Shown piece after piece: positions 51,676 to 63,192 of a stretch of DNA of 64,000 nt. The translations under genes were made by a program, and so were the position numbers. The stretch lies in contig NZ_CP076547.1 in NCBI RefSeq assembly GCF_018889995.1, positions 558,001 to 622,000 on the forward strand, in the 5' to 3' direction. A model generated the notes under the pieces. The model was not told the DNA's origin and did no database searches. It worked only from the letters and a program-made list of their open reading frames with translations. Within the stretch, counting starts at the first letter, position 1. Every line of letters begins with the position of its first letter. The stretch comes from Subtercola sp. PAMC28395. GTDB lineage: Bacteria; Actinomycetota; Actinomycetes; Actinomycetales; Microbacteriaceae.

Positions 51676-51893
51676 TAGAACCCTCCTCGGAAGTTCTCGA
51701 TGCGATCGCCCTGTGGATTCAGCCCAGAGAACCCAGCCAATGGGCTGAATAGGTCATTTTCTGCGTGATTTTCGGCAGATACAAAATTCAATTTACCCGC
51801 ACCTCGAATTCCTAGCAGGATGACCGACATTCCCGTAGTGATCGCAGAGACCCATTGCGCCCGTCGGCTAACGGCATGTCCTTTCCGGCTCAA
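51675..51893 (-). CDS. Small single-span membrane protein (hypothetical)
   Basis: 72 residues from a TTG at 51893 that overlaps the upstream TGA (TTGA), with AGGG 8 nt upstream. One helix (AITTGMSVILLGIRGAG), then a polar tail ending NPQGDRIENFRGGF. Longer starts within the same frame (to 51977) would overlap the upstream gene more. Coupled at both ends, which is the main argument that it is real. Confidence 0.5.
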   Translation of the reverse strand: MSRKGHAVSRRAQWVSAITTGMSVILLGIRGAGKLNFVSAENHAENDLFSPLAGFSGLNPQGDRIENFRGGF

Positions 51894-52534
51894 GATCGAT
51901 ACCCTAGAGCTCCATCGATTCGATTTAAGATCGTGGTGGCGCCTCGCTGGGTCGTGCCCGTGATACCGAAGAGCCATCGGGATGCTGGGCGAATCGCGAG
52001 CTCGGCACGTGCCCCGTCTTCCGCCTGAAATTCAACGATAACGCCGGTCTCGGGCAAACCTTGTATTCGGAACTTGGTCGTTCGTATCGCAATGATCGAA
52101 CTCTTTGCGATTCGGAAATTTGGATTGCTCGTTCGCATCGACAACGCACCCCAAAAAGTCAACCCAGATTCGTCTGCGCGCACTGACGCCCAGAGTTCAT
52201 GAGTACCTGCGTAGATTTCTTTGCCCAGTACTCTCGCACTTGGCGAAATCCCTACCCTGCTGAGATTGCCCTGGAGCGATGTGAACACGTGTGCGGCGGC
52301 GTCAGCCCTGCGAAGCCGGATGTTTCTTACGACGACAGGTAGGCCAAAAAACAGCAATGTTAAGAGTGCTGATCCAAACATCGCGAAGAAGGTGATGCCA
52401 ACAACGTCGGGCCTTCCGTGCGAGAATGCCTGAATCATCCTCAGGAGAAAGACGAGGCCGAAGATTGTGTACGCAAGAGAAACGCCCAGCGTACTCAGGG
52501 CGTCTCGACGCCTCTCCTGCAAAGAATCGTTCAC
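51890..52534 (-). CDS. Two-span membrane protein with cytoplasmic beta-rich domain, candidate immunity protein
   Basis: 214 residues from a GTG at 52534 with AAGGCGG upstream (a GTG at 52606 is the longest option). Helices [20 protein letters not shown] and [20 protein letters not shown], then a soluble part ([40 protein letters not shown]) resembling small PH-like domains. It starts inside the 3' end of the orphan RHS frame, as immunity genes for RHS tips often do. Family not recognised. Confidence 0.68.
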   Translation of the reverse strand: MNDSLQERRRDALSTLGVSLAYTIFGLVFLLRMIQAFSHGRPDVVGITFFAMFGSALLTLLFFGLPVVVRNIRLRRADAAAHVFTSLQGNLSRVGISPSARVLGKEIYAGTHELWASVRADESGLTFWGALSMRTSNPNFRIAKSSIIAIRTTKFRIQGLPETGVIVEFQAEDGARAELAIRPASRWLFGITGTTQRGATTILNRIDGALGYRS

Positions 52535-54938
52535 AAATTGCCGCCTTACTAGATTGATCAGCGCATTTCCATACTCTAAATATGACTGTCCATGACGTCC
52601 GTCCACCCTTGCCTGCGCCAGTCGTGTCGATGGCCAGTCCAGTTAACCCGAGCGCCCAGTTTGCAGCTTTAGCCCACACATCAAGGTGCTTCGCGCCATT
52701 CACGACGTCCGTGCCAAGAACCCCCAAAGCCAGTCCTGCAATGCCGACTCGACAACCAACCGTATTGGCGTCGAGGATGCAATCCATGGCCGTAGAAGCG
52801 ACACCGGCTGCAGCACCCCAGCTCAGTGCAGCGGCGGCGATCTCGGGCTGTCCCGCCTGGGCAGCAGCCCAAGCGACCGGCAGCGATCCCGCACTGATCG
52901 TCGCGAGGGAGGCTGAAAGCGTTCTATATTGCTGAATCGAAAATGAATTTGTATTCGTCAAAGCGAGTTGAGTAGGCAATCCAGCCGTGCTGCGCGAATT
53001 CCACACAGACCTCGACGCGCTGCCGCGACTAGCTCGCAATCCACCCATCAATCCGCCGTAGCCACACCCACTCCCGCATTCAATTCGGTATCCCGACAGG
53101 TCGTACTTGTTGACGGGGTCGTTCGGGTAGTTGTAGGCGTTGGCGTTGCCGCCTTCCACCGCATCGACACCGAGGAACCGGCCCAAAGCGGCGACGTACT
53201 GCCGGGCACCCATCTCGACCGTCGCGATCGAACCCTGGTGCTCGTAGAGTTTGTCGTTGCCGCCCAACCAGCCATAATCCGCAGCCCCCGGCAGCGTGTC
53301 AGGTACCGTGCCGTCGCTGGCCGTCGTACCGATGACACCGGTCGCGCTGATCGGTTGACCGTACGGGTCGTAACGGTACACGGATGACCGAACCCCAGCC
53401 TGGGTCGCGGTCACCACCGTGTCACCATGAATGTTCGGGTACGACCACACCTGATCACCCGTTGCCGGGATCAGAACGGTGACGCCGCCAGGGAGGGCGA
53501 GCATCCGCGACACCGCCGCCGTGCCCTCACGCACCATGATGGGTGAGCTGCCGCCACCGGCGTACAAGTAGAACACCGTACTCGTGCCCGTACCAGCACC
53601 CGTGCCGGGAACAACCGTGGTTCGGGAGACGATCCGGTCGGTCTGATCGCGCAGGTACGTCACCGTCGTACCATCCGTGACACCACCGGTCAGCGTCGTC
53701 GTCACGTGACGGTTCACCGCGTCATACCCCAGAGTCTGATCAGCCAGGGTCTTCATGTTGCCGTGACTGTCATAGACCAGCTTCGCCGCAGGCAGGGCGG
53801 TGTTCGTCGTGTCAGCACCCGACACCGGGTTCGTGACCGTGCTCGAGGTCAACTGATCGGCGTTGTTGTAACAATACGCCGTCGACGTTGTCACACCACC
53901 GAACACATCCGTGAGGCTCGTGCGGTTACCGTCCATGCCCGCCTTCGTGTTCACCCCACACCCGCCGGTCGCGGCGAACCCATAGGTGAGCGTGTGCCCG
54001 GCCGTTGACGCTGTGATCAGCCGGCCCGCACCGTCATACCCGTAGGTCGACACGGCAGCGGTCGCCGTACCGTCTTGGGTGCTGTCTTTCAACACCCGGC
54101 CCGCCTGCGACCGCGCGACCGTGTCACTGAGGCCCGGCTGGCCGGCAGCGAATGACCACGACAGACCCACCGTCGCACCGACACTGTTACGGGTGATGGC
54201 CTGTAACGCCGAACCATTACCTGCGTTGCCGGCACCCGAAGGGTACGACACAGACGTGAGTTGCCCTGTCGCGTCATACGCAGGCACGGCGATCACGTTC
54301 GCGCCGTCTTTCACCTGGGTGACCTGCCCGTCGACGTTGAACGTCGCCGACTGCACACTCGCCGTGCCGCCCGCGGGGAGCACCGATGTCGACGTCACCT
54401 GGCCGAGCGTGTTGTACGTCGGCGTCGTGACCGTATTCCACACATCGGTGTACGACACTGTACGACCCAGGAGATCGATTGTGGTGCTGATCTTGCCACC
54501 TGTCGTCGTGGCCGAGAGCGAGTCATCTGTCGACCATCCAACCAGAGGATTACCGGTCGGCACACCCGCGGCCGAATACGTACCCTCGGCCGTGTACCCG
54601 TTCGTCACTGTTCGGATCGTCGTCTGCGCACCGTACGGAGGATACGTCGTCTTGGTCACCTGGCCACGAGCGTTGTAGGTGACACACTGCCACCCCGAAT
54701 CAGCGGATGCCCGCGACCCGGCAACCCGGCCGAACGCGTCGTACACCACACTCGAGACGATGTTCCCACCGCCCGCAGTCGTCGGCGAAGGAGTCGTCGT
54801 GCTCTGCAGCATGCCGTACTGCTTCGTACCCAACGGCACCCCGCACACCGGCGTCGTGAGCGCCGGCGAGAACGACGCCTCATACCCACCGTTATCGGAG
54901 TAGTACGCATACGTGTAACCCGCGTTGGCCGCACGCAT
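52302..54938 (-). CDS. Orphan RHS module: duplicated RHS core with a different C-terminal tip
   Basis: 878-residue frame. Residues 3 to about 613 repeat the C-terminal RHS core of the gene at 55746-62714 almost perfectly, ending at the conserved border [15 protein letters not shown]. Then comes an unrelated tip with Gly/Ala-rich hydrophobic segments ([40 protein letters not shown]) and [10 protein letters not shown]. From about 52600 the frame overlaps the downstream membrane gene and becomes Arg/Cys-rich, so the true tip may end by frameshift there. It has no signal peptide, and [13 protein letters not shown] begins at a duplication breakpoint with no ribosome site. Most likely a silent or recombinable cassette, not a secreted protein in its own right. 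Confidence 0.75.
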   Translation of the reverse strand: MRAANAGYTYAYYSDNGGYEASFSPALTTPVCGVPLGTKQYGMLQSTTTPSPTTAGGGNIVSSVVYDAFGRVAGSRASADSGWQCVTYNARGQVTKTTYPPYGAQTTIRTVTNGYTAEGTYSAAGVPTGNPLVGWSTDDSLSATTTGGKISTTIDLLGRTVSYTDVWNTVTTPTYNTLGQVTSTSVLPAGGTASVQSATFNVDGQVTQVKDGANVIAVPAYDATGQLTSVSYPSGAGNAGNGSALQAITRNSVGATVGLSWSFAAGQPGLSDTVARSQAGRVLKDSTQDGTATAAVSTYGYDGAGRLITASTAGHTLTYGFAATGGCGVNTKAGMDGNRTSLTDVFGGVTTSTAYCYNNADQLTSSTVTNPVSGADTTNTALPAAKLVYDSHGNMKTLADQTLGYDAVNRHVTTTLTGGVTDGTTVTYLRDQTDRIVSRTTVVPGTGAGTGTSTVFYLYAGGGSSPIMVREGTAAVSRMLALPGGVTVLIPATGDQVWSYPNIHGDTVVTATQAGVRSSVYRYDPYGQPISATGVIGTTASDGTVPDTLPGAADYGWLGGNDKLYEHQGSIATVEMGARQYVAALGRFLGVDAVEGGNANAYNYPNDPVNKYDLSGYRIECGSGCGYGGLMGGLRASRGSASRSVWNSRSTAGLPTQLALTNTNSFSIQQYRTLSASLATISAGSLPVAWAAAQAGQPEIAAAALSWGAAAGVASTAMDCILDANTVGCRVGIAGLALGVLGTDVVNGAKHLDVWAKAANWALGLTGLAIDTTGAGKGGRTSWTVIFRVWKCADQSSKAAICERFFAGEASRRPEYAGRFSCVHNLRPRLSPEDDSGILARKARRCWHHLLRDVWISTLNIAVFWPTCRRKKHPASQG
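53098..54934. repeat. 1.84-kb direct duplication, copy 1 (orphan)
   Basis: Matches 56203-58039 at a constant offset of 3105 bp with no indels. From 53192 to 54934 the copies are near-identical; I noticed only isolated changes (53373 a/c, 53871 a/g). Between 53098 and 53191 they differ more often. The left breakpoint is at GGCCGCAC (54927-54934), after which the sequences differ completely. Confidence 0.92.
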
Positions 54939-54960
54939 CTTTCAACCGCTCACTTCATAG

Positions 54961-55740
54961 TCAAGCCACCTTGAGAAGTACGTCCGTGGATAGCTGTGCG
55001 AGACGTGAAACTATGGCGCCTGTCAGCACTATTCCAGAGCCCAACCTCCCGGGGCCGAATGAAATGACCAAGTAGCGGCGATCTGGCGAGCTCGACAGCG
55101 GTGCCTTTGCGTGATGGGCAGAAGTCGAGACTAAGCCATCTATGGCACTCTCAAATTGTTCTTGTCGAAGTATCGCGTCCGGTTCAGAAATCACGCTTCG
55201 ATTGCCTCCCGGGATTTCGACGTCTGCACCGATGCGCCTTTCCGCCATATCGAGGACAATTTCGCAACGATCTGGGAGGTCTTCTGCAGTGTTCTCATCC
55301 TCGGAACGAAGAACGTCGATGTAGACATCACTGCTCCACCGAGCCCATATTCCTAACAGCTGCGCCGGGAGCACGATCCGCATTCGTCCAGCATCTGGCC
55401 AAAGCGAGAACCTCATGTTCACGAGCCCTCCTCGCTCGAGCACCGACTCGGGCGAGAATTTCGTCTTATCCAAAAGCGTCGCGCTTTCCGGCCAAACGTC
55501 ACTCAACGCAATGGGTACTGATCCACTCCGGAGATACAGAGTCTCAGCATGAAGAGTCACCACTACAGACTCATCCTTCCTAGTGGTCACGTGCTCGGCG
55601 CCATGAAGTTCGTTCGGCGTCACTAGCTCGCGATTGGGAAACAAGACTGATGTGACGACGTAGATGCAACTCGAGAGAGAACCCATCCGCCCTTGCCCTT
55701 CTGTTTGATCACGCAAAAAGCAATTCGAATGCTTCATCAA
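54961..55740 (-). CDS. Candidate immunity protein for the full-length RHS toxin (DUF4279-like)
   Basis: 259 residues starting MMKHSNCFLRDQTEGQ, 5 bp after the RHS stop. Two similar halves: SCIYVVTSVLFPNRELVTPN with VVTLHAETLYLRSG, then SSDVYIDVLRSEDE. The C-terminal pattern RRYLVISFGPGRLGSGIVLT then LAQLSTDVLLKVA resembles DUF4279 proteins, which often sit next to polymorphic toxins. The resemblance is from memory and weak. GC and codon use are less biased than in core genes of the window. It is cytoplasmic (no signal or membrane helix). Confidence 0.6.
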   Translation of the reverse strand: MMKHSNCFLRDQTEGQGRMGSLSSCIYVVTSVLFPNRELVTPNELHGAEHVTTRKDESVVVTLHAETLYLRSGSVPIALSDVWPESATLLDKTKFSPESVLERGGLVNMRFSLWPDAGRMRIVLPAQLLGIWARWSSDVYIDVLRSEDENTAEDLPDRCEIVLDMAERRIGADVEIPGGNRSVISEPDAILRQEQFESAIDGLVSTSAHHAKAPLSSSPDRRYLVISFGPGRLGSGIVLTGAIVSRLAQLSTDVLLKVA

Positions 55741-55745
55741 CTCTC

Positions 55746-58700
55746 TTATCCCGTTGCTGCGGAAAATGGAAGCGTAATCACTCCCACAATCACGATTACA
55801 ACGACAGCGACAACGACGCCCACCTGATTCTGATCGACCTTTACTGGGTTATTGGGAAGGCTGGCACTATGAAGGTAGTCATCCAAATTTCCGATTGATT
55901 CGCCGTCCCCACCCTTGATTCTTACATCCCCGTTGTCGAGATCAATTTCGACGTCTGGGTTACTTCGTTTGCCGCCAATCACCCCCCCATCTTGCTTGAG
56001 ACGTTCTATTGCCGAATTGATGTCTCTCACAGGTATTCCCCACCGCTGAGAAACCCTCGACGGACGATCTGTCCAGGAATGGGCCTGCGATATTCCGACT
56101 TTGAATTGTGCTGGACTGAACGCGCGCACACCTTGATAGATGCCTCGTGACTTGATCAACGCGGCACGAGATTCGTATGCATCAGGGCTCATGTTCCCGC
56201 TGAGGTCAAACTTGTTGATGGGGTCGTTGGGGTAGTTGTAGGCGTTGGCGTTGCCGCCCTCGACCGCGTCAACGCCGAGGAACCTTCCCAAAGCCGCGAC
56301 GTACTGCCGGGCACCCATCTCGACAGTCGCGATCGAACCCTGGTGCTCGTAGAGTTTGTCGTTGCCGCCCAACCAGCCATAATCCGCAGCCCCCGGCAGC
56401 GTGTCAGGTACCGTGCCGTCGCTGGCCGTCGTACCGATGACACCGGTCGCGCTGATCGGTTGACCGTACGGGTCGTACCGGTACACGGATGACCGAACCC
56501 CAGCCTGGGTCGCGGTCACCACCGTGTCACCATGAATGTTCGGGTACGACCACACCTGATCACCCGTTGCCGGGATCAGAACGGTGACGCCGCCAGGGAG
56601 GGCGAGCATCCGCGACACCGCCGCCGTGCCCTCACGCACCATGATGGGTGAGCTGCCGCCACCGGCGTACAAGTAGAACACCGTACTCGTGCCCGTACCA
56701 GCACCCGTGCCGGGAACAACCGTGGTTCGGGAGACGATCCGGTCGGTCTGATCGCGCAGGTACGTCACCGTCGTACCATCCGTGACACCACCGGTCAGCG
56801 TCGTCGTCACGTGACGGTTCACCGCGTCATACCCCAGAGTCTGATCAGCCAGGGTCTTCATGTTGCCGTGACTGTCATAGACCAGCTTCGCCGCAGGCAG
56901 GGCGGTGTTCGTCGTGTCAGCACCCGACACCGGGTTCGTGACCGTGCTCGAGGTCAACTGATCGGCGTTGTTGTAGCAATACGCCGTCGACGTTGTCACA
57001 CCACCGAACACATCCGTGAGGCTCGTGCGGTTACCGTCCATGCCCGCCTTCGTGTTCACCCCACACCCGCCGGTCGCGGCGAACCCATAGGTGAGCGTGT
57101 GCCCGGCCGTTGACGCTGTGATCAGCCGGCCCGCACCGTCATACCCGTAGGTCGACACGGCAGCGGTCGCCGTACCGTCTTGGGTGCTGTCTTTCAACAC
57201 CCGGCCCGCCTGCGACCGCGCGACCGTGTCACTGAGGCCCGGCTGGCCGGCAGCGAATGACCACGACAGACCCACCGTCGCACCGACACTGTTACGGGTG
57301 ATGGCCTGTAACGCCGAACCATTACCTGCGTTGCCGGCACCCGAAGGGTACGACACAGACGTGAGTTGCCCTGTCGCGTCATACGCAGGCACGGCGATCA
57401 CGTTCGCGCCGTCTTTCACCTGGGTGACCTGCCCGTCGACGTTGAACGTCGCCGACTGCACACTCGCCGTGCCGCCCGCGGGGAGCACCGATGTCGACGT
57501 CACCTGGCCGAGCGTGTTGTACGTCGGCGTCGTGACCGTATTCCACACATCGGTGTACGACACTGTACGACCCAGGAGATCGATTGTGGTGCTGATCTTG
57601 CCACCTGTCGTCGTGGCCGAGAGCGAGTCATCTGTCGACCATCCAACCAGAGGATTACCGGTCGGCACACCCGCGGCCGAATACGTACCCTCGGCCGTGT
57701 ACCCGTTCGTCACTGTTCGGATCGTCGTCTGCGCACCGTACGGAGGATACGTCGTCTTGGTCACCTGGCCACGAGCGTTGTAGGTGACACACTGCCACCC
57801 CGAATCAGCGGATGCCCGCGACCCGGCAACCCGGCCGAACGCGTCGTACACCACACTCGAGACGATGTTCCCACCGCCCGCAGTCGTCGGCGAAGGAGTC
57901 GTCGTGCTCTGCAGCATGCCGTACTGCTTCGTACCCAACGGCACCCCGCACACCGGCGTCGTGAGCGCCGGCGAGAACGACGCCTCATACCCACCGTTAT
58001 CGGAGTAGTACGCATACGTGTAACCCGCGTTGGCCGCACCCGAAGCAGTGGCTGCGGGCAACGTCTTACCCACCCGACGCTGATACCCGGTCGCTGCAGT
58101 CTCGTAGCTTGTCGCCGTCGTGAGGTTCGCACCAGATGGGTCGATTGTTGACGACACTGCCATGCCCAACCAGGGGTTAGACCCGTAGGCCGTCGTCGAC
58201 GACATGTTAGACACCGCGCCGGCAGCGACACCTGTCGTTCCCGTCGGCACCGTGTCATACGTGACACTGCTCGTCGAAAGACCATAGTCCGGCTTCAACT
58301 GCGCAGCCGGGACGACGTTGGAACCGGTGACATCGGGTCGAGTCCAGAACAGCGCGAGTGTGCCCTGCGCGGCCTGGTTGGCGTAGTCCAGCCTGATGGA
58401 GACTGTCTTGCCCGCGGTCATCCCCTGCACTGTGCCCACCGTCGACCAGTGTGCGGCAGAGTTGACGTTGTCATCGACGACGAGCACGTTGTCGATCCAG
58501 AGGCGCGTGCCATCGTCGGCATAGGTCTTGAACTGGTAGTCGCCGTTTGCCGGGAAGGTGATCGTACCCGTGAGGCGCGCCGACCAGGAGCTCGTCGTTA
58601 TGGCTGGGATGGGTGCAGTGGTGCCCCAGTCACGGTTGATGTCGCCGGGCATGACGGTGCCCGGAATGCCGAGGCTGTAGCCCTTGGGCACGCCCGTCCA

Positions 58701-61700
58701 GCCGGGGTTGTCGTAGTAGGCGGCGTTCAAGCCCTGCAGGTTCTCGTCGTACCCGGTGTGAGTGTGCGCGACCGTTGTCGTGCAGGCCGTCGTGGCGGTG
58801 CGGTCTGAATTGAAGCACGACGGTGCCGCGGGGCCGTAGCTGTCGGTGACCCGGTCACGATTGTCGTAGACCGTGGTCGACATCAGGCCCTGCGCGTTTG
58901 TGGCAGACAGAGTCTGGTCTTTGTCGTTCCAGACGGTTGTCGAGCTCAGCCCCGAGGGGCTGGTAGCGCTCGTGGCGCGGTATGCCGCGTCGAAAGTGAC
59001 CTTCTGCGCGTGCCCCGTCGTGCCCGTTGTGTTCGGCAATGGCGTGCCAGCGGAGTCGACGACGTCGACGTAGGTCGTGCCGTCGACGGCGGTCACTGAC
59101 GGGCCGGCCGCGACGGGTGCAACCGCGTAGGTGTACTTCTTGGTCGGTCGGGCCGTTGTGTTTAGGCCGTCGGGTGCGGGAAGTGAAACCTTGATCGCTC
59201 GACCGGTTGAGTCATACGTGATGTCTGTTCGGGTGCCGGAGCTGGCGGTGCGGCCCACAACCGCATTGATCCAGTCCCATCCGAGAGGATTTCGTACCGT
59301 TATTACTCGCCCAGCTCCGTCGTAGGAGAAGGACGACTTCGCGCCGCCGGGGTTGACGATCGACTCGAGGTAACCGTTTTGATCGTAATGAATATCCGTT
59401 GTCTGGGCAGGCACCGAATTCTGCGTGGGGTAGACGATCTGACAGAGCTTCGGGCCCGCGCCTATCGCCGCAGCCGCAGTCAGAGCCGGGTCGCCCGTAC
59501 AGACGGTCGCGTAGATGAAGGAGACTTCGCGGGCATAGCTCGCAGGAGTCGAACCGACGTTGGTTTGAGACAACCTGTCACTGATCTTGTCGACGGCACC
59601 CGTATCCGATCGGAAGGAAACAACTGGGGCCGCGGGTTTGAGCGCTTCTTGCGGGCTCGAGACCTGCACGACTTTTCCCTCAGTGTTGAACAGATAGGTG
59701 GTGCCGGCTTCGTCTGTGAGGCTGACCTGCTTGTTCGCATCCAGGCTCAGAATACCCGCCTCCCCGGGTGGGGGCGCGTATCCACCGGCGGCCTTCTTCG
59801 TGTACGTGTGAACGCTGCCCGAAGCATCAGTGAGAACGATTGAGGAGTCGGTCACCGCGGCCGAAGAGTAGAAGCCAGACGGCCCTGCGAGTGGTGTCGA
59901 GCTCGACCACCCGGTGGGGAGCGTGTTGATGGTGCGGGTGAACCAGCTCGCCGGAACAATCTGCTGCGTGCTGGTCTGGCCCTTCAGGCGCACCCACAGC
60001 TTCATCTGGGCGCCGCCCCCGTTTTCGAAGTAGTTCACGGTGATCGGGACTGGCGTTGTAGACAGAGCAGTCGACCCAGCGCCCCACCCGGTTTCGGCCG
60101 CCGTGTTCCACTGGTCGACCATCATCGTGCCGTTGACCAGGATCTGGGTTCCGTCATCGCGGTTGTACCCGAATTCGTACTGGGTCGGTGTCGCATCGGG
60201 AGACCTGATGAAGCCCGTCCACCGGGCCATGAAATGGTCGTTGTCGACGACCCCTGGTGCCGGAGAACCCGCAGTGCCGTTGCTGCCATCGACCCAGTCG
60301 AAGTTGATCGCCGGATCTACCCGGCTGATGACCTTCTTGGCCGCCGCGAAATCCGACGCCGCCCCGGTCGGAGCGGCCGGCATACCGTTGAAATAATCGG
60401 CGTTGAGGCCCGCGTTCGAGGGCGCCTGCGAATTGTAGGAGAACGACATTCCCATCGGCCCACCGACCGTTGCGACTGTCGGCGAGGTGAACTGCATGTT
60501 CACGTTGCCGTTGGCCAGGTTCACCGTGACCGGGCCAGCCGTATCGGTCGGAGAGGGCCCGCCCGCGCCGATGCGCTTGTTGACGCTGAACTTGTTCACC
60601 CAGAACGGGCCGAACGTGCCAGCGCTGTCTTTGGTGAGCACGGTCCAGGAGTACGTGCCGCCATCTTGCAGCGATGTTGCGTCGGGTGGCGTCCACGACG
60701 GAGTGACACCGGCAGCGAAGGTCAGCCACGACGAACTCACGACCTGGCCCATCGTTGCATCGGACCCGGTAGTCACGCGGAACTGGTACTGGAAAGCCAA
60801 GCCGTTCGGATGCGTTGCGGGAGCGACGGAGAGCATCGGTTGCGTGGTCACCACGACAGCCTTGTCGATCGGTGTGGCGGTGCTCTGGTCGGGATGCGCG
60901 GGGTTGTCGGTCGTGAAGCTGTAGACCGGCGTGCTCGGCCACACGGGAGAAGAAGGGTCGGTGTTGAAATAAGCGTCGTGCACCCAGGAACGCCAGTAGT
61001 ACGTGGTGCCGGGTTGCAACAGATGAGCGGGAATCGTCATCGTGTCATTCGAATACCACCCGGAGTCGTAGATCTTGCTCGCGTCAGGGTCTGCCGTGGT
61101 GCCGAGCCGGAAGAGGTGGGCGAGGCCAGCGCCTTCCGGGTCGTACCCACCGTCAACGTGAAGGGAGGGCGTGAACGAGGTGTTCGTTGCTCCGTTGGCG
61201 GGGGTGGGCGTGTTTCCCGGGCTCGGGTAGTCCTTGTAATACACGAGCATCTGCAGGTCGGCGTGCTCGTAGGTGAACGTGTTCGGGGTCTCGTCTCCCG
61301 CTATGGCCAGGTAGTACCCCGAGACGTGATCGCGAGCCAATTGGTTGAGTCGGTTTGCGAGGCGCATGTCATTCGGATCGGAAGCGCCACTGGTGGCATC
61401 GAACCCGACGTTGCCGAGCTGTTCGCCCAAGCTGTCGAAACCCAATTGCGTCGCGTGATAGAGGCCGCCCTGGTGATAACCGGTGCTCGAATCGTTGTAT
61501 TTGTCGACCGCCGCGACTTCGGCTGCAATGATCTGTTTGCCGAAGAATTGCTCGTAGTTGAAGTGGACCACGGTGCGCCAGACGCCGCCGTTGTTCGAGT
61601 TGCCGACTTGGGCACCCGCGTTCACGTTCGTCAGGCCGTTGCTCTTGTACGTATGGGTGTTGTCATTGTCGATGCCTGGAGCGGTCGTCGGGTCGACGGA

Positions 61701-62714
61701 GACCGGGTAGACCCTTGCAGGGTCATTGAGCCACACCATGCTGGGTTGCATGCTGACCAGGTACTGGTCGCCCTCGCGCAGAAGCGTCATACCCACCGCA
61801 GCCTCGGCGTCGGTCTTCTGACCGTCTACGCCAGACGAATCCCACATGCGGGGTGCGGGGATGACGAACTTCACTTCACCCGCTGAATCGGAGAATTCAA
61901 TGCTGCCTTCGGCGGTCTTCACCGCCGACAGACCGGCGGCGTCGACCTTCCACGTCCAGGCCGTTGCGGCAGCGGGGCGGGAGTTTAGCCGGAGGAGTTC
62001 TTTGACGTCGGCTTCGTTCACGTCATAGACCAGGTCAGTGCCCGGGAAGACGTCTTTGTACTCGAGATGGTTCTTGGAATCTGACCATGGCGCGAGATCT
62101 CGCTGGAGAACCGAGTGAGCGGCACCCTTCAGGGCGAAGCCGATCGTATTCGAGTCTCTCGTCATCGATACGACGGTCGAATCGTCAGCGTATTGCGAGA
62201 ACTGCGGGTGCAATGGATTCAGCTCCACCTTCGCACCGCCCTGGCCGAGCCAGGACCACGGCCCGGTCGTTGTCAGATCGGTCTGAATCGGCACCCACGA
62301 ATTGCTGCTGTCTTGAATGTTGATGGGCGATGTCGAAACCGACGAGATCTTCATGCCGTCGGGGCCGGCATACGTGTTGCTGAATTCGTCGGCCGCGACG
62401 ACCGTCTTGCCGTTCGGGTCGAAGTTCGACACCGCGGCCGAGGCGTCGACAGGATCCGCCGTTGGTGCAGGCGACGGTTGCACGACCGGTGCGGGATCCG
62501 GCGTAGAGGTGTCAGTCGCGCTACCCGGTGACGACGAGATCGGCGGCAACACCGGAGTGTCTGACTGCTCGGCCTGCACGTCGGGCACAACGCTCGAATC
62601 AGAAGGGGCCGAAGTCGGATCGGCGGCAGCGACCGGCGACGTGAGACCGACAACGAGCAAGACCGTCAATGTCATAGCAGTGACAACAGACGAAGCGAAA
62701 CGCATGGACAACAC
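55746..62714 (-). CDS. Secreted RHS-repeat/PA14 polymorphic toxin-type protein
   Basis: 2322 residues (GTG at 62714; ATG at 62705 also possible). Order: signal peptide ([20 protein letters not shown]), Pro/Ser/Thr linker, DNRLRE-type and Fn3-like beta domains (about 350-720), PA14 domain (about 771-930, start [11 protein letters not shown]), RHS/YD repeats, second PA14 (about 1325-1478), RHS core (1558-2166) ending [15 protein letters not shown], then a 154-residue tip. The tip has [40 protein letters not shown] and [11 protein letters not shown], an arrangement I recall from C-terminal toxin domains of many RHS proteins, and ends in a hydrophobic stretch ([20 protein letters not shown]). The activity of the tip is not identified. 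Confidence 0.93.
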   Translation of the reverse strand: MLSMRFASSVVTAMTLTVLLVVGLTSPVAAADPTSAPSDSSVVPDVQAEQSDTPVLPPISSSPGSATDTSTPDPAPVVQPSPAPTADPVDASAAVSNFDPNGKTVVAADEFSNTYAGPDGMKISSVSTSPINIQDSSNSWVPIQTDLTTTGPWSWLGQGGAKVELNPLHPQFSQYADDSTVVSMTRDSNTIGFALKGAAHSVLQRDLAPWSDSKNHLEYKDVFPGTDLVYDVNEADVKELLRLNSRPAAATAWTWKVDAAGLSAVKTAEGSIEFSDSAGEVKFVIPAPRMWDSSGVDGQKTDAEAAVGMTLLREGDQYLVSMQPSMVWLNDPARVYPVSVDPTTAPGIDNDNTHTYKSNGLTNVNAGAQVGNSNNGGVWRTVVHFNYEQFFGKQIIAAEVAAVDKYNDSSTGYHQGGLYHATQLGFDSLGEQLGNVGFDATSGASDPNDMRLANRLNQLARDHVSGYYLAIAGDETPNTFTYEHADLQMLVYYKDYPSPGNTPTPANGATNTSFTPSLHVDGGYDPEGAGLAHLFRLGTTADPDASKIYDSGWYSNDTMTIPAHLLQPGTTYYWRSWVHDAYFNTDPSSPVWPSTPVYSFTTDNPAHPDQSTATPIDKAVVVTTQPMLSVAPATHPNGLAFQYQFRVTTGSDATMGQVVSSSWLTFAAGVTPSWTPPDATSLQDGGTYSWTVLTKDSAGTFGPFWVNKFSVNKRIGAGGPSPTDTAGPVTVNLANGNVNMQFTSPTVATVGGPMGMSFSYNSQAPSNAGLNADYFNGMPAAPTGAASDFAAAKKVISRVDPAINFDWVDGSNGTAGSPAPGVVDNDHFMARWTGFIRSPDATPTQYEFGYNRDDGTQILVNGTMMVDQWNTAAETGWGAGSTALSTTPVPITVNYFENGGGAQMKLWVRLKGQTSTQQIVPASWFTRTINTLPTGWSSSTPLAGPSGFYSSAAVTDSSIVLTDASGSVHTYTKKAAGGYAPPPGEAGILSLDANKQVSLTDEAGTTYLFNTEGKVVQVSSPQEALKPAAPVVSFRSDTGAVDKISDRLSQTNVGSTPASYAREVSFIYATVCTGDPALTAAAAIGAGPKLCQIVYPTQNSVPAQTTDIHYDQNGYLESIVNPGGAKSSFSYDGAGRVITVRNPLGWDWINAVVGRTASSGTRTDITYDSTGRAIKVSLPAPDGLNTTARPTKKYTYAVAPVAAGPSVTAVDGTTYVDVVDSAGTPLPNTTGTTGHAQKVTFDAAYRATSATSPSGLSSTTVWNDKDQTLSATNAQGLMSTTVYDNRDRVTDSYGPAAPSCFNSDRTATTACTTTVAHTHTGYDENLQGLNAAYYDNPGWTGVPKGYSLGIPGTVMPGDINRDWGTTAPIPAITTSSWSARLTGTITFPANGDYQFKTYADDGTRLWIDNVLVVDDNVNSAAHWSTVGTVQGMTAGKTVSIRLDYANQAAQGTLALFWTRPDVTGSNVVPAAQLKPDYGLSTSSVTYDTVPTGTTGVAAGAVSNMSSTTAYGSNPWLGMAVSSTIDPSGANLTTATSYETAATGYQRRVGKTLPAATASGAANAGYTYAYYSDNGGYEASFSPALTTPVCGVPLGTKQYGMLQSTTTPSPTTAGGGNIVSSVVYDAFGRVAGSRASADSGWQCVTYNARGQVTKTTYPPYGAQTTIRTVTNGYTAEGTYSAAGVPTGNPLVGWSTDDSLSATTTGGKISTTIDLLGRTVSYTDVWNTVTTPTYNTLGQVTSTSVLPAGGTASVQSATFNVDGQVTQVKDGANVIAVPAYDATGQLTSVSYPSGAGNAGNGSALQAITRNSVGATVGLSWSFAAGQPGLSDTVARSQAGRVLKDSTQDGTATAAVSTYGYDGAGRLITASTAGHTLTYGFAATGGCGVNTKAGMDGNRTSLTDVFGGVTTSTAYCYNNADQLTSSTVTNPVSGADTTNTALPAAKLVYDSHGNMKTLADQTLGYDAVNRHVTTTLTGGVTDGTTVTYLRDQTDRIVSRTTVVPGTGAGTGTSTVFYLYAGGGSSPIMVREGTAAVSRMLALPGGVTVLIPATGDQVWSYPNIHGDTVVTATQAGVRSSVYRYDPYGQPISATGVIGTTASDGTVPDTLPGAADYGWLGGNDKLYEHQGSIATVEMGARQYVAALGRFLGVDAVEGGNANAYNYPNDPINKFDLSGNMSPDAYESRAALIKSRGIYQGVRAFSPAQFKVGISQAHSWTDRPSRVSQRWGIPVRDINSAIERLKQDGGVIGGKRSNPDVEIDLDNGDVRIKGGDGESIGNLDDYLHSASLPNNPVKVDQNQVGVVVAVVVIVIVGVITLPFSAATG
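56203..58039. repeat. 1.84-kb direct duplication, copy 2 (within full-length RHS)
   Basis: Partner of 53098-54934. It covers the C-terminal RHS core of the long gene up to the DLSG border. Identity stops exactly where the toxin tip begins, the pattern expected for cassette exchange at the RHS core. Confidence 0.92.
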
Positions 62715-63124
62715 TGACCAACCCCAAACTTACTTCGGCATCCACGCGGTCGCGAAGGAGCCCCCGAGAGTGAAGCTAGAGCAGCGGCAGCGGTGTCGGC
62801 AAGTCGGGCAACGCCGCTGTTCCGCCCGTTTTCTTTGGCGCATGGCCCCCTCTCGAGTCACAAAATTCACACCAACATGTGTCGGGGGTTCGCGTTCGAT
62901 AAGAATTCGCCCAGAAATCCCCGCCACATCAAGGAAGTGCTGGGCAGCGACTTTCTGAAGGAATTCACATAATTGGGTAGATATTTCCAGCAAACTCCAA
63001 GGCTAAAAGCCACCCAAAGGCAGAGCGAGATCGCCTCGCCGACACGATGAATACGGATCGGGCTGGGGAGGAGGAGCTAAGAGGTCGCGCCGATAGGTGG
63101 TATTTCGGCGTGTTGTCGGCGGGA
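62715..63124. other. Gene-free upstream region of the RHS gene
   Basis: About 410 bp between the RHS start and the left part of the IS-type element. ORFs here are short and not protein-like. No clear consensus promoter was found. The AT content is locally higher near 62850-63000, fitting a regulatory region or insertion-prone DNA. Confidence 0.5.
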
Positions 63125-63192
63125 CGGGCACGAGGCCTGTTAATCACGGATGTGTGAATATCTCGTGCGTCAACCGGAGTCCTCGTGCCCGC
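63125..63192. repeat. 11-bp inverted repeat covering the transposase start
   Basis: CGGGCACGAGG (63125-63135) and CCTCGTGCCCG (63182-63192) are perfect complements around 46 nt. The right arm contains the GTG start codon, so the hairpin could limit translation of read-through transcripts. Confidence 0.6.

Noticed and set aside
53098..58039. Duplication as a CRISPR or VNTR structure
   Set aside because: Only two 1.84-kb copies, each coding for RHS core; this is a gene-segment duplication.
60234..61886. 550-codon plus-strand frame opposite the RHS gene
   Set aside because: Arg/Val-rich with no domain; antisense to well-defined PA14 and Fn3 regions.
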